Assembly: GCF_003574295.1 (NCBI RefSeq)
Contig: NZ_BHGK01000001.1
Coordinates: 2,046,001 to 2,110,000 of the forward strand
Length of the DNA: 64,000 nucleotides
Direction of reading: 5' to 3'
Source: Mediterraneibacter butyricigenes
GTDB taxonomy: Bacteria > Bacillota > Clostridia > Lachnospirales > Lachnospiraceae
The notes beneath the pieces are model-generated. The model made no database searches and was not told the origin of the DNA. It saw only the letters and a program-made list of their open reading frames with translations. The first letter of the stretch is position 1, and each line of letters starts with the position of its first letter. A program made the position numbers and the translations under genes. Below, in pieces: positions 9,003-18,372 of the stretch.

Positions 9003-9043
9003 TGACCGTCAATTGACAGGTTTCTGACCGTTAACTGACAGGT
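9003..9043 (+). repeat. Two 19-base direct repeats upstream of the sigma-factor gene
   Basis: TGACCGTCAATTGACAGGT (9003-9021) recurs at 9025-9043 with two substitutions, giving a period of 22 bases, about two helical turns. Repeats on one DNA face upstream of a conjugative-element gene are typical of a regulator or initiator binding site. The binder is unknown. Confidence 0.65.
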
Positions 9044-9208
9044 GCATCCGATACACTGTGCCTTTGTAAAGATATGATTACAAAGGAGATCCGTGTTTGC
9101 AGGGAAACAGCAGAGATGCCGGACATTCCTGTGGACAGGAAGAACGAGCCAGATCACCGCCACACTCCGATTTGATTTCACAAAAATTCAGATCGGAGGA
9201 AAAGATAA

Positions 9209-9649
9209 GTGGCTTATAACAAAGCAAAAGAAGAATATAGATGGAACCAGTGGAAAGCAGAGGAAGAGAAGATCCTGCGTGAGCAGGGTGTGGATGAAGA
9301 GACGATCCAGAAGCTCCGGGAGTATGACTGGAACGATTTTAACGCAGAGCGGAGATTCCGGGAACATCAGACCTCACTTCTGGACTGTATGGAACTGCTT
9401 CTGGAAGAAAAAGAATCAGGAGAGTCTCAGCCAGAGAGTGTGGAAGCCCTGCTCGATACCGTGGAGAATGAGGAATTGCTCCAGATCCTGTTATCGACTG
9501 ACAAGAAAACTCTTCAGATGGTTGTTCTGAAGATGATGGGATATGCACCAAAGGAGATCAGCCATCACATGGAACTGCCGGAGCAGACTGTTTATACAAG
9601 ACTGCGGAGGTTACGGGAGAAAATCAAAAAGTCCATGAAATTTGAATAA
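9209..9649 (+). CDS. Sigma-70-like (region 4) factor of a conjugative element
   Basis: The 146-residue protein has a charged helical N-terminus and a C-terminal HTH of sigma region 4 type (MVVLKMMGYAPKEISHHMELPEQTVYTRLRRLREKIKK, residues ~107-143). It starts at GTG 9209 with GGAGGA 9 bases upstream. Such short sigma-like proteins are standard in Tn1549/CTn-type elements next to DUF3846 genes. It may direct transcription of element genes, but lacking a clear region 2 it could also act as an activator. Confidence 0.8.
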   Translation: MAYNKAKEEYRWNQWKAEEEKILREQGVDEETIQKLREYDWNDFNAERRFREHQTSLLDCMELLLEEKESGESQPESVEALLDTVENEELLQILLSTDKKTLQMVVLKMMGYAPKEISHHMELPEQTVYTRLRRLREKIKKSMKFE

Positions 9650-9705
9650 AACAAAAGGCTCTCATCGGCTGATTATCAGAACGAATAGACAGGAGGATTG
9701 ATACG

Positions 9706-10206
9706 ATGGATGAGAAAGAAGTGTCCGAAATGCAGGAAGAAATGATGACGGTACTGGTAGTCGAGCCGATGAAAGCACCCTATGTCAAAAGCATCCCCAA
9801 TGAGCTGGAAGATCTGCAGCAGGCAGTAGGCGGTGACATTGAGATGACTTATCCGTTTGAGGATGAGGTTGGAATTCTTTTAAACGGCAATGGAAAATTT
9901 GAGGGGTTGCCGTTAAATCGGGCATTGTACGATGACCGAGGACAGGTCTATGATGCCATTGCCGGAACATTCCTTGTGGTAGGACTGACAGAAGATGATT
10001 TTACTTCGCTGACACCGGAGCAGATTGAAAAGTTTAAAGAAAAATATCAGTCACCGGAAGTTTTCACCCTGTTTAACGGGGAACTTCATGTGATGAAGAT
10101 GCCACCGCAGGAACAAAAAGAGCAGAAGGAAAGTCGGAAGAAGGATGCACAGGAGAAGAATCCGGCAAAAGGAAAAAAGAAAAACAGATCCGGGGAAGCA
10201 CGATAA
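9706..10206 (+). CDS. DUF3846-domain protein of a conjugative element
   Basis: The 166-residue protein has a DUF3846 domain at residues ~14-110 (VLVVEPMKAPY ... GLPLNRALYDDRGQVYDAIAGTFLVVG ... LTPEQIEKFKEKY). A very basic, Lys-rich tail of about 45 residues follows. The function of the domain is unknown; it is found almost only in integrative conjugative elements and phages of Firmicutes. AGGAGG lies 8 bases before the ATG. The basic tail suggests nucleic-acid contact (inference). Confidence 0.85.
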   Translation: MDEKEVSEMQEEMMTVLVVEPMKAPYVKSIPNELEDLQQAVGGDIEMTYPFEDEVGILLNGNGKFEGLPLNRALYDDRGQVYDAIAGTFLVVGLTEDDFTSLTPEQIEKFKEKYQSPEVFTLFNGELHVMKMPPQEQKEQKESRKKDAQEKNPAKGKKKNRSGEAR

Positions 10207-10338
10207 AAAATTTTTCTGTGAAGTGAATAAAAAAATACACTGCCATCGGCTAGTAAGCAGAGGGACATCCCTCGGCTGTTCTTTGGCAAGTGAATATCGG
10301 CACTACAGGTACGTTCCCAACCGTAGAAGCGTGACAGT
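10207..10338 (+). other. Leader-like noncoding stretch in the conjugative block
   Basis: No coding sense is seen between the DUF3846 stop and the small ORF at 10339. The stretch has several short complementary segments (for example AGGGACATCCCT at 10261-10272) and looks like structured RNA or a regulatory leader. No named RNA family is recognised. Confidence 0.3.
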
Positions 10339-10407
10339 ATGAGCGCCATGATTAAGTATAGGGTAAAGATTCTTAGACTTGGAGCGAGAAAGCATAGCTG
10401 TGAATAA
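10339..10407 (+). CDS. 22-residue basic leader-like peptide
   Basis: ATG 10339 opens a 22-codon frame (begins MSAMIKYRVKILRL) ending at TAA 10405-10407. The stop region overlaps the GTG of the next small ORF, an arrangement used for translational coupling. The ribosome site is poor. It may be a leader peptide or chance. Confidence 0.3.
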   Translation: MSAMIKYRVKILRLGARKHSCE

Positions 10408-10552
10408 GGCGGTGGCAGCCTTTCGCCAGGATCACGGACGGGGGATAATGATACACGTTACCAGCCAGAGAGCGGAAGATGGACTCCGGGTTGTAATCAG
10501 AAAGACCCCCAGGACATCTGTGAGCGGCGGCAGGCCAGCCGCCCGCCTGTAG
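10400..10552 (+). CDS. 50-residue basic conjugative-element protein (hypothetical)
   Basis: GTG 10400 opens a 50-codon frame beginning VNKAVAAFRQDHGRGIMIHV and ending with an Arg-rich tail. An alternative in-frame TTG lies at 10379. The mixed hydrophobic and charged composition looks coding rather than random. It sits tightly behind the 22-residue ORF and inside the conserved block between DUF3846 and DUF4240. A GC-rich near-palindrome (10524-10546) lies in its 3' end. Function unknown. Confidence 0.45.
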   Translation: MNKAVAAFRQDHGRGIMIHVTSQRAEDGLRVVIRKTPRTSVSGGRPAARL

Positions 10553-10731
10553 TGTCCCCTTTCCCAGAAGAAATACAGGGATAGTTCCGGGGGTGCGAGG
10601 TCAAATGCGGAACAGCAAGATAAAAAAGAAATCAATGAAGAAGTGTGTCGTTGATATCAGATACCATGCGGCTGTGGGAGACTACAGCCGTATTCTTGTG
10701 GTATTAACGTCACATCAAGGGGAGAGAACAG
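10553..10731 (+). other. Leader of the DUF4240 gene with a hairpin
   Basis: CGGCTGT (10669-10675) pairs with ACAGCCG (10684-10690). A frame of 50 codons from ATG 10635 (MKKCVVDIRYHAAVG...) runs through this leader and overlaps the next gene by 56 bases. It could be a small real gene, but it has no good ribosome site, so I do not call it. Confidence 0.3.
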
Positions 10732-11457
10732 ATGGAAGAAACAAAAAGAAGTGGAATGAGCAAGGATCAATTCTGGAATCTGATTGAAAAAGCAAAGGAA
10801 GTGTGCGGCACCGATCTGGATGCTTCGGCAGTGTGGATCAAGCAGCAGCTCTTCTATATGACACCGGAGGATGTCCTCCAATTCCACAATCTTGTTTACA
10901 GTTACCGGGATGCAGCTTATAAGTATGGCTTGTGGACAGCGGCAGGTGTTATGATGGAAACCGGGTGCAGTGATGATAGTTTTTCTGATTTTCGGATGTG
11001 GCTGATTGCCCAGGGAAAAGAAGTCTATCTGAATGCTTTAAAAGATCCGGATTCCCTTTCCGGCGTGACTCCTTATGGATACTGTAGTTTTGAATCATTG
11101 GGATATATCTCATCGCAGGTTTACAGTGCCATGAAAGGGAAAAATATCTACCAGGACAGTACGGCAAGAATGCAGATGGAATGCTATGAGCAGGTGGTAA
11201 GGGATATTGTGTACCATCCCATGATCGAGTATCCGCTGGAATTGCCGGAAGCAATGGTGGTATATCCGAAACTCTGTGAATGCCATTTGTCCGAGCAGGT
11301 AAAGAAAGCACCACAGAAAGTAAAGACATGGAATGTTTCCCGGACGGATATCCGAAGGATGATGGCAAGAGGGAATGCTGCCATAAAGAAAATACAGGAG
11401 CAGGGACAGAATATACCGGAAGCAGTCCGATCCATCCATAAGGGTATGGTAAGATAA
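10732..11457 (+). CDS. DUF4240-domain protein of a conjugative element
   Basis: The 241-residue protein has a DUF4240 domain in its first ~105 residues: FWNLIEKAKE, AYKYGLWTAAGVMMETGCSDDSFSDFRMWLIAQG. The remainder is a helical, basic C-terminus. DUF4240 is of unknown function and is also found in proteins fused to WGR domains. GGGGAGAG precedes the ATG. It is 21 bases upstream of the helicase gene and probably cotranscribed with it. Confidence 0.82.
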   Translation: MEETKRSGMSKDQFWNLIEKAKEVCGTDLDASAVWIKQQLFYMTPEDVLQFHNLVYSYRDAAYKYGLWTAAGVMMETGCSDDSFSDFRMWLIAQGKEVYLNALKDPDSLSGVTPYGYCSFESLGYISSQVYSAMKGKNIYQDSTARMQMECYEQVVRDIVYHPMIEYPLELPEAMVVYPKLCECHLSEQVKKAPQKVKTWNVSRTDIRRMMARGNAAIKKIQEQGQNIPEAVRSIHKGMVR

Positions 11458-11478
11458 GCTTTCCGGCAAGGAGAAGTA

Positions 11479-13455
11479 ATGTGTTATAAAAATGAATATC
11501 AGAAAAGGGCACATGGCGAGGTGGAAAGGATTTTCCGGGAACTTTTCCCGGAAGCCGGGCTTCATGTAAGGGAAGAACAGATCCGTCTCTGCCATGAAAT
11601 GCTGGATGCCCTTATGAAAAATGAGATTACGCTCTGTGATGCAGGAGTGGGTATTGGAAAGACCTATGCCTATCTGACGGCCTGTATCCTGATGCGGAAA
11701 TATAGTGTACTGCATTCCGGTTATTCGGGATGTGACAGACGGTCTGTGGTGGTATCTACTTCCAGCATTGCCTTACAGAAAGCTATCATAGAGGAATATG
11801 TTCCTTTCTTATCGGATGTACTGTTAAAAGCAGATCTGCTTCAGGAAGAATTAAAGGCAGTTGTCCGCAAGGGAAAGGAACATTTTGTATGTGATTACAG
11901 GCTGGCCCAAAGACTGGAGGCAGTCCGGGACAAGAATAAAAATCAGGTACAGATGGAGGCATTGAAGTCCCTCCGGCATAACTTTGATTTAGATTCCGTA
12001 CATAACCTGAGCGGTTTTGACCGCAGGCTGGTGTGCGTACCGAAATTCTGCCCCAAGGAGTGTCCGGGGAAAGCCGGGTGCCGTTATCAGAAGCATCTGG
12101 ACACTTCCAGGAAAGAGGACATTTTTTTACAGATCTGCAATCACAATTATCTTCTGGCAGATGCCATGCACCGAGCAAATGGGTACCGGCCGCTTCTGGC
12201 AGATTACAGGGCACTGGTCGTGGATGAGGCCCACAAGCTCCCGGAAGCTGCCAGCCAGATGTATGGGAGAAGTATTGGAAGAGAGGACGTGCAGGAAATC
12301 TCGTATTTCTTAAACAGGGAGCATAAAAGTTCGGAAGGTAAGAGACTACAGGATTGGTTTAATACACTTTCAATGGAAATCCGTAAGGATCAGGCCGGGA
12401 TGGGAGATGACATAGCTGGAAAAGAAAATTTCTATTTTCCGGCAAAGTGCCGATCTTCTCTGGAGCAGGTAAGGGGGAATCTCAGTCTTATGCTTAAAAG
12501 ACTTGCTGGAAATGTCCCTTACTGGATCTTCCGGCGGCTGGAAGAGATGGAAGAGCTGTTCGGCTGGTTTCTGAAGAAGGATACCAGATACGTTTTATTT
12601 CTTCAGCCAGACGGCAGGGGAGATCCTGTGTTTATGGCTGTTAGCAGAGAGATTCCAAGGTTTCTCCATGATTCCTTATGGGACAGGGGATTTCCCTCGA
12701 TTCTCACCAGTGGAACTTTAAAAGCCGGAAATGGGTTTGTAAGGACCAGACAGATGACCGGGCTGGAAAAGAAAAGCAGAGTCCGGGAGTGTGTAGCAGA
12801 ATCCCCATTTTGTTACAGAGAGAACTGTCTGCTTTATATTCCTGAGAATTTAAAAGCGACGCTCAAGGGAAGCCGGGAAGAGGCCGAGCAACTTGCAGGC
12901 CAGATCCGTGATCTGGTGTGTTCTACTTTTGGGCATACACTGGTACTGTTTACATCTTATACCCTGATGGGAAATGTGCAGCAGCTCCTGCGGGATCAGA
13001 TCCCGTTCCCGATGGTGCAGGTATGGAGAAACTCACAGGAAGAAATCGCACGGTTTAAGAAGATGGAAAATGCCGTTCTGTTTGCAGCCGGCTCCTGTTG
13101 GGAAGGTGTGGATTTTCCGGGGGATATGGTATCGTCCCTGATCATTGTAAAATTGCCGTTTGCTGTACCGGACCCCATCCATGAAGCACAAAGGGAACAA
13201 TACCGATCACTGGAATCCTACATTCAAAATGTTGTTGTCCCGGATATGCAGAAGAAGCTGCGGCAGGGATTCGGCCGGGCAATCCGCACGGAGCAGGACA
13301 CCTGCGTTGTGTCCATTTTGGATCCCCGGACAGCAAAGAAAGGCAGGTATCGGAGTGATGTTCTGGAAGCACTGCCAAAGTGCCAGATGGCAGAACGGAT
13401 CGAAGAAGTAGAAAATTTTATCCGAAGCCGGAAAGTGGAGCGGTACTATAGCTGA
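11479..13455 (+). CDS. DinG/XPD-like superfamily 2 DNA helicase
   Basis: The 658-residue ATP-dependent helicase has Walker A GVGIGKTY (near residue 57-64), the DEAH box VVDEAHKLPEA (near 248) and C-terminal motifs SCWEGVDFPGD and QGFGRAIRTEQD. A cluster of Cys (FVCDYR, FCPKECPGKAGC) between motif I and DEAH matches the 4Fe-4S site of XPD/DinG helicases. It would unwind DNA 5' to 3', probably for element replication or transfer. RBS AAGGAGAAG lies just upstream. Conjugative elements of this type often carry such a gene at this place. Confidence 0.92.
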   Translation: MCYKNEYQKRAHGEVERIFRELFPEAGLHVREEQIRLCHEMLDALMKNEITLCDAGVGIGKTYAYLTACILMRKYSVLHSGYSGCDRRSVVVSTSSIALQKAIIEEYVPFLSDVLLKADLLQEELKAVVRKGKEHFVCDYRLAQRLEAVRDKNKNQVQMEALKSLRHNFDLDSVHNLSGFDRRLVCVPKFCPKECPGKAGCRYQKHLDTSRKEDIFLQICNHNYLLADAMHRANGYRPLLADYRALVVDEAHKLPEAASQMYGRSIGREDVQEISYFLNREHKSSEGKRLQDWFNTLSMEIRKDQAGMGDDIAGKENFYFPAKCRSSLEQVRGNLSLMLKRLAGNVPYWIFRRLEEMEELFGWFLKKDTRYVLFLQPDGRGDPVFMAVSREIPRFLHDSLWDRGFPSILTSGTLKAGNGFVRTRQMTGLEKKSRVRECVAESPFCYRENCLLYIPENLKATLKGSREEAEQLAGQIRDLVCSTFGHTLVLFTSYTLMGNVQQLLRDQIPFPMVQVWRNSQEEIARFKKMENAVLFAAGSCWEGVDFPGDMVSSLIIVKLPFAVPDPIHEAQREQYRSLESYIQNVVVPDMQKKLRQGFGRAIRTEQDTCVVSILDPRTAKKGRYRSDVLEALPKCQMAERIEEVENFIRSRKVERYYS

Positions 13456-13624
13456 GAACATCCGTGGCGTTATTGGTTCTGCCCAGATCCGGGTAGCAGA
13501 CAGGACAAAAAGTTTAGTGGTATTTCAGGGGCGGTTTGGAGCGAATTGGTAGTATTGGTGATAGCTTTATCGGCATGAGTTGGGTATACTGTGTATAGCG
13601 TTAGAGGAAAGGAAGTGAGCAGAA
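13456..13624 (+). other. Probable left flank of the recombinase-trio element
   Basis: There is no gene here. AGGAAAGGAAGTG serves the next start. If the recombinase genes form a Tn554/RIT-like unit, its left end should lie in this stretch, but I found no copy of the right-side hairpin (18373-18435) in it. Confidence 0.3.
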
Positions 13625-14743
13625 ATGAGAAGATATGAGCTGGAAACAGAAAGAGAAGGCTCTGCAGTTTATTTCTTCATCAGAGATATAGAAACTTTGG
13701 ACATTGTCCTGCTTCCTACCAAATATCTGATGCACAAGATACGGAGCAAATGTTCGCCGAATACGATACGGCGCTCCGCACTTTCCATCCTGTATTATCT
13801 GGAATACATCCATGAAAAAGAACAGGAATTGATAGATATATATCAAATGCCTTATGTCGAACAGACAGAACACTTTGTAAAGTTTTTATACTGGCTGAAA
13901 GCTGGGAAACATACGCAAGATGAAAATCACAGATCTCCGAACAATGGAACCTGCAACGCATACTTAAAAGATGTGTTCAGGTTCTATCTTTTTATAGAAG
14001 AAGAGTACCAGCAGTTCGGGGAACTGAAAGCACTGTCCTATAATTATTTTATGGCAGTCGATGCGGTAGGTGTAAAGAAAAGCATACGGTCAAGGAGCTT
14101 CAAAGGCTATTTAAAAGAGGAAGAGCATAAGGCAAGGGCAGCAAAGAAAGATGAAATTGTAGAAATCCTGAAAGCGTGTACCAATATAAGAGATCGGCTT
14201 CTCATGCTGCTTCTGGCAGAGACAGGCTACCGGATCGGTGAGATTTTGGGAATTGATTATAGTAAGGACATTGATTATCGGAACCACATAATCCGGGTAT
14301 ATTTCCGTGAGGACAATGAAAATGGAGCGAGAGCCAAGAATGCAGAATACCGAAGTGCGAAGATCAGCAAAGATACCTTCGATTTTTTAAATCTGTATAT
14401 TGCAGAGTACCGAAAACTCCTTCAGCACCAAACAAGCCTGTTTGTGAATATTTCCGGGGATAACATCGGAAAACCAATGAACGTGGAAGCAGTATATTCC
14501 ATGCTGAAAAGAATGGAAAAGAAAACCGGGATTAAGATCACGCCTCATATGCTCCGGCATTACTTTGGAAATGAGCGGAGAAAAGCAGGATGGTCGCTGG
14601 AACTGATACAGCTGGCTTATGGACACCGCCACATCCAGACAACCATCAACTATCTGGACATTGTGGATGATGAACTGCTTGATGCCAGCCAGGAATTCTA
14701 TGAGAAACATTCCTCACTGTATGGGATTGAGGAATTGCTATAG
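13625..14743 (+). CDS. Tyrosine recombinase 1 of a trio (TnpA/RitA-like)
   Basis: The 372-residue protein has a SAM-like N-terminal core-binding domain and a catalytic domain with the phage-integrase residues R203 (ETGYRIGEI), H308 and R311 (HMLRHYF), H334 (YGHRH) and nucleophile Y343 (INYLD). All five are present, so it should be active. It is followed after 11 bases by a second recombinase. Three consecutive recombinases of this size pattern plus a small helical protein define Tn554-like or RIT (recombinase-in-trio) elements, where all are needed for transposition. Confidence 0.92.
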   Translation: MRRYELETEREGSAVYFFIRDIETLDIVLLPTKYLMHKIRSKCSPNTIRRSALSILYYLEYIHEKEQELIDIYQMPYVEQTEHFVKFLYWLKAGKHTQDENHRSPNNGTCNAYLKDVFRFYLFIEEEYQQFGELKALSYNYFMAVDAVGVKKSIRSRSFKGYLKEEEHKARAAKKDEIVEILKACTNIRDRLLMLLLAETGYRIGEILGIDYSKDIDYRNHIIRVYFREDNENGARAKNAEYRSAKISKDTFDFLNLYIAEYRKLLQHQTSLFVNISGDNIGKPMNVEAVYSMLKRMEKKTGIKITPHMLRHYFGNERRKAGWSLELIQLAYGHRHIQTTINYLDIVDDELLDASQEFYEKHSSLYGIEELL

Positions 14744-14754
14744 GAGGTGGTTTT

Positions 14755-16512
14755 ATGCCTGCGTTTTTACAATCTTTTATAGAAGCAGAAGAGGAACGGA
14801 GCAGGCGGATTGAGCAGCTACGAAAGGAAGTCCGTGAGTATGCAGAAGAGGAAGCAGGAAGTTCTATTACAGAACAGATTCTGTTGTTTCTGGCAGATGA
14901 GATGGTAGAACGTCTCTCGGAAATAGATTATGAACTGCGAAAGAAATTTGAATCATACATAACACCGTTGATAAAGCAAAAATACCTTTACCGATACACC
15001 GGAACATTCGACCGGATACGACAGTCGTACATCCGGGTGCGAATGAAAACTCCGGCAGGACAGAGGGAATGTGAATGGAAATATAAAAATGAAATCCTGT
15101 TTGTCCCATACCATTCGGAGCAGACAATAGTAAAGAGCGTAGAGACGGTACGGTGTCGGAGCAATATGGTTTGGAATTTTAAAGCGGCAGCCAGTGAAAA
15201 AATGAAACGCCAGATTTTTACGGTACTGGAATATATTCTGGAACATTATGAGGTTTCACAGCTGAGGGAATATAAACTGACCGGGCTACAGTTTTTTTAT
15301 GAATTTTGTATCCGGGAGCAGATCACAGATATCCATCTGATGGAGCTGAAACAGGAAACATTATTTCAGAGCTACCTGGAGCAGAAAGTCGAAAAGGAAC
15401 AACGGCGAAAACGGCTGAGGACAATTGTGGAGACTGCCCGTAAAGTGATTTTTGTACAGGCAGATGAAATCCGATGGGATGCGGCTGTCTGGTACTTAGA
15501 TCGGTTTCATATTGCAAAAGAACGACGGAATCAAAGTGACAGTATAGAAAGAATATCGTTTCAGGAAGTTTTGTATCCCAAGAACCGATGGCTGCTTCAG
15601 GAATACATGAAGTATGAAATAGGAATCGGGGAACTGGCACTCAGCACCGTTTATGAAAGATTCCGAACAATCAGAAACTTTTTGCAGGAGATCGATGAAC
15701 ATCAGATAGATGTGACAGAGTGCGATGCCGGTCTGATAGACACTTATTTAAAAAATCTGCAGAACGGATCAATGGGAGCAAAGACATTTAATACAAATGT
15801 TACCGCAATTCAGTTTTTTATGAAGTTTCTGGAAGTAAAAGGATATATAAAAAAAGTTCCGTTTTATGCATCCTATTACTGGGAAAAAGAGATTCCAGTG
15901 CATCACAACAGAAGCGTGGAAGAGGACGTGTATATGGAAATCATACAGAATCTTTCACAGTTTCCAGAACATCTGAGAATGATGTTTTTACATCTCTGGT
16001 GTGTGGGCTTGCGGGTTAGCGAAGTCTGTACCTTGAAAGGGGATGCTTATGATATCCAGAATGGTGACTGCTGGATAAAGGTCTACCAGGTAAAAATGAA
16101 AAATTATAAAAGAGTTCCGATCCCGATAACATTATATCGATTGATGCAGGTGTATTTGAAAAAACACCAGAGGGGAAAAGAAGCATACATTTTTCAGAAT
16201 CGGAAAGGTGGAGCATTTTCCAAAAGCACCTTCATGGGGCAGATGAAAAAATACTGCTCCCAGATAGGCATACAGAATGGAGAATATATTTTTAAGTCTC
16301 ATGATTACCGACATACCGTAGCAACCAATTTTTATGAGCATGGCGTATCAATCCAAAGCATCCGGGACTATCTGGGACACACATTTGAGGAAATGACCAT
16401 GCAATATATAGACTATATGCCAAGAAAGATTGCAAAACAAAATGACACATATTTTGAGAAAGAGGGAAATAGCCTGCTTGCCTGTATGCAGAAAGGAGAG
16501 CAAAATGAATGA
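14755..16512 (+). CDS. Tyrosine recombinase 2 of a trio (TnpB/RitB-like)
   Basis: The 585-residue protein has a long N-terminal extension (~200 residues, charged and helical) ahead of the core-binding and catalytic domains. Catalytic residues are the Arg of GLRVSE (~420), His and Arg of HDYRHT (~516-519), His of LGHT (~541) and Tyr of YIDY (~550). The long N-terminus is typical of the second recombinase in Tn554. GGAGGTGG precedes the ATG. Its stop overlaps the next start by 8 bases. Confidence 0.92.
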   Translation: MPAFLQSFIEAEEERSRRIEQLRKEVREYAEEEAGSSITEQILLFLADEMVERLSEIDYELRKKFESYITPLIKQKYLYRYTGTFDRIRQSYIRVRMKTPAGQRECEWKYKNEILFVPYHSEQTIVKSVETVRCRSNMVWNFKAAASEKMKRQIFTVLEYILEHYEVSQLREYKLTGLQFFYEFCIREQITDIHLMELKQETLFQSYLEQKVEKEQRRKRLRTIVETARKVIFVQADEIRWDAAVWYLDRFHIAKERRNQSDSIERISFQEVLYPKNRWLLQEYMKYEIGIGELALSTVYERFRTIRNFLQEIDEHQIDVTECDAGLIDTYLKNLQNGSMGAKTFNTNVTAIQFFMKFLEVKGYIKKVPFYASYYWEKEIPVHHNRSVEEDVYMEIIQNLSQFPEHLRMMFLHLWCVGLRVSEVCTLKGDAYDIQNGDCWIKVYQVKMKNYKRVPIPITLYRLMQVYLKKHQRGKEAYIFQNRKGGAFSKSTFMGQMKKYCSQIGIQNGEYIFKSHDYRHTVATNFYEHGVSIQSIRDYLGHTFEEMTMQYIDYMPRKIAKQNDTYFEKEGNSLLACMQKGEQNE

Positions 16513-18022
16513 GAGACTGGAATACCAGCAACTGGAATGCTATAAGCTGGCCAATGATATGCAAAAGGAAAAGCTGAACCGGGAACCGTATTTTGACCTT
16601 GGAAAACTACCGGGAAAACAGCTTCAGACAGAATTTGCCGAGTACATATATTACCGGGGAACACAGGTATCCATTTTGACCATAAAGGCAGAAAGACAAC
16701 ATTTTAACAGCTTATGCGAATTTTTTAAGAAGCCGTCCCATCAGAAAAACAGCCTGCTAGACAAGGAAAAAGACATCTGGATTAAACAGTTAAAATTGTG
16801 GATGATGCAAAATGGCAGGGCATTGACGAAACATAAAGTGACGAGTATTCAGACAGAATCTGTGGAGAAAGCTGCCCTGATCCGGTATTTTGAAAATCTT
16901 CTGGAATTTACTTTAGACCGCTCCGAAACCAATGAGCTGGCAAAGGATATCTGGTATCTGGAAAGGCTTCCGCTTATCCTGCGGACAAATCCGATTGTCA
17001 ACCATAAGACACTAAATTTCAGAGGAATCCGGCAACCAGATATTCGGGAAGAAGTAAAAAAAGCAATTTACCATCATCTGAAAACCGAAGCCCTTGGCAG
17101 TATAAAACGTGAACTGTCCGCAATGAATAAATTTTCAAAGTATTTGGATGAAAAGCATTCCAAGATCAGCACCTGCGAAGAGATTGACCGGGAGATCATA
17201 GAACAATTTTTAATCAACATCAAGGTAGAATCAAACGGAGGGAATGGCATCCGGGATGACCTGCTAAAGCTTCGAAATGTGCTGGAAACAATCGGAAAAA
17301 TTTATGATTTTCCACATCTTACAAAACTGTTTTTAAAATCTGATTTTCCGCCAGAACGGAAAGCAGAATTCAAATCTTATTCGGACAGTGAGCTGAAAAG
17401 ACTGAATGCCCAGATTGTAAAAATGGAAGAGCAGATAGCAAGGGCAATGATCATCCACCAGATGCTTGGAACCAGAATTTCCGACACGCTGACCTTGCGG
17501 AAAGACTGCCTTTATAAACATGACCGTCAGGATATGATTATCATATACCAGCCGAAAACAAGAAGATATGAAAAACCGATCAGCCGGGAGCTGGCACAGC
17601 TGATTGGAAAGGCAGTCAGTTATGCAAATGAGCATTATCCTGAAAGCATTTATATTTTTGCAGCCGAGAACAAACCGGAGAAACCAATCAGCTACCGAAC
17701 CTTGCAGGATAAAGTGCTTCGGATGATCTATGAAAAAGATATCCGGGATGACAATGGGAACTTATTCGGATTTGGAACACATATGTTCCGGCACTGCTAT
17801 GGGGTAAAGCTGACAGAACTCCATGTGGATGACTGGACCATAGCAAAGCTCCTCGGACATAAAGGAGTGAGAAGTGTCCAGTATTACCGGAAAATGAGTA
17901 ATCAGAGGCTTGCAGATGAAACACGGGAAGTAAGAAATCTTATGTCACAGATTATCCTGGCGAATCTGGACGGATGGGGAGAAGAATATGAACAAATACG
18001 ACAAGATGTTGGAATTGAATAA
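16505..18022 (+). CDS. Tyrosine recombinase 3 of a trio (RitC-like)
   Basis: Start ATG 16505 is chosen because AAAGGAGAG lies just upstream and the protein then begins MNERLEYQQ; the earlier in-frame ATG lies inside the previous gene. The 505-residue protein has the catalytic set: Arg in GTRISD (~322), HMFRH (~426), LLGHKG and Tyr in QYYRK (~459). It overlaps the preceding gene by 8 bases and the following one by 35, so the four genes form one transcriptional and translational unit. Confidence 0.92.
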   Translation: MNERLEYQQLECYKLANDMQKEKLNREPYFDLGKLPGKQLQTEFAEYIYYRGTQVSILTIKAERQHFNSLCEFFKKPSHQKNSLLDKEKDIWIKQLKLWMMQNGRALTKHKVTSIQTESVEKAALIRYFENLLEFTLDRSETNELAKDIWYLERLPLILRTNPIVNHKTLNFRGIRQPDIREEVKKAIYHHLKTEALGSIKRELSAMNKFSKYLDEKHSKISTCEEIDREIIEQFLINIKVESNGGNGIRDDLLKLRNVLETIGKIYDFPHLTKLFLKSDFPPERKAEFKSYSDSELKRLNAQIVKMEEQIARAMIIHQMLGTRISDTLTLRKDCLYKHDRQDMIIIYQPKTRRYEKPISRELAQLIGKAVSYANEHYPESIYIFAAENKPEKPISYRTLQDKVLRMIYEKDIRDDNGNLFGFGTHMFRHCYGVKLTELHVDDWTIAKLLGHKGVRSVQYYRKMSNQRLADETREVRNLMSQIILANLDGWGEEYEQIRQDVGIE

Positions 18023-18371
18023 AAGAAAAAGCGAAGAGAAAGTGGAACGTGCAACCCTGGCAATCCGGACAATGGTATTGGAAAAAGAAAAAGTATCCGT
18101 GCCAGCACTGATGCAAAAGACAGGGCTGTCCAGAGGATTCTTTTATAAGAATCCGATTGTACGAAGTGAGATTGATGCAGCAATGGAACAGCAGGCTGGC
18201 ATGGTAGATCCAAGGAGAAACATCATCAGCCAGGCAATGGAAACAGAAATGGATCTGCTCCAACAACAGATACAGAATCTGAAGAGCGAGAATGAGAATC
18301 TGAAAAAAGAGAATCAAAAGCTGAAAAAGGCACTGTCCAAAAGGGAATTAAATCTTATCAAACAGCTTTAA
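17988..18371 (+). CDS. TnpC-like DUF6262 accessory protein
   Basis: The 127-residue protein has an N-terminal HTH-like part (VSVPALMQKTGLSRGFFYKN, residues ~37-56) and a C-terminal coiled coil with heptads from about 85 to 125 (LKSENENLKKENQKLKK). This is the layout of Tn554 TnpC / DUF6262 proteins, which act with the paired recombinases and bias orientation of insertion. It begins within the third recombinase gene and ends just two bases before the large hairpin at the element's right side. Confidence 0.85.
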   Translation: MNKYDKMLELNKRKSEEKVERATLAIRTMVLEKEKVSVPALMQKTGLSRGFFYKNPIVRSEIDAAMEQQAGMVDPRRNIISQAMETEMDLLQQQIQNLKSENENLKKENQKLKKALSKRELNLIKQL

Positions 18372-18372
18372 A

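Noticed and set aside
11110-11715. Long minus-strand frame across the DUF4240 and helicase genes
   Set aside because: It spans two clear plus-strand genes and their junction; no start site and no motif.
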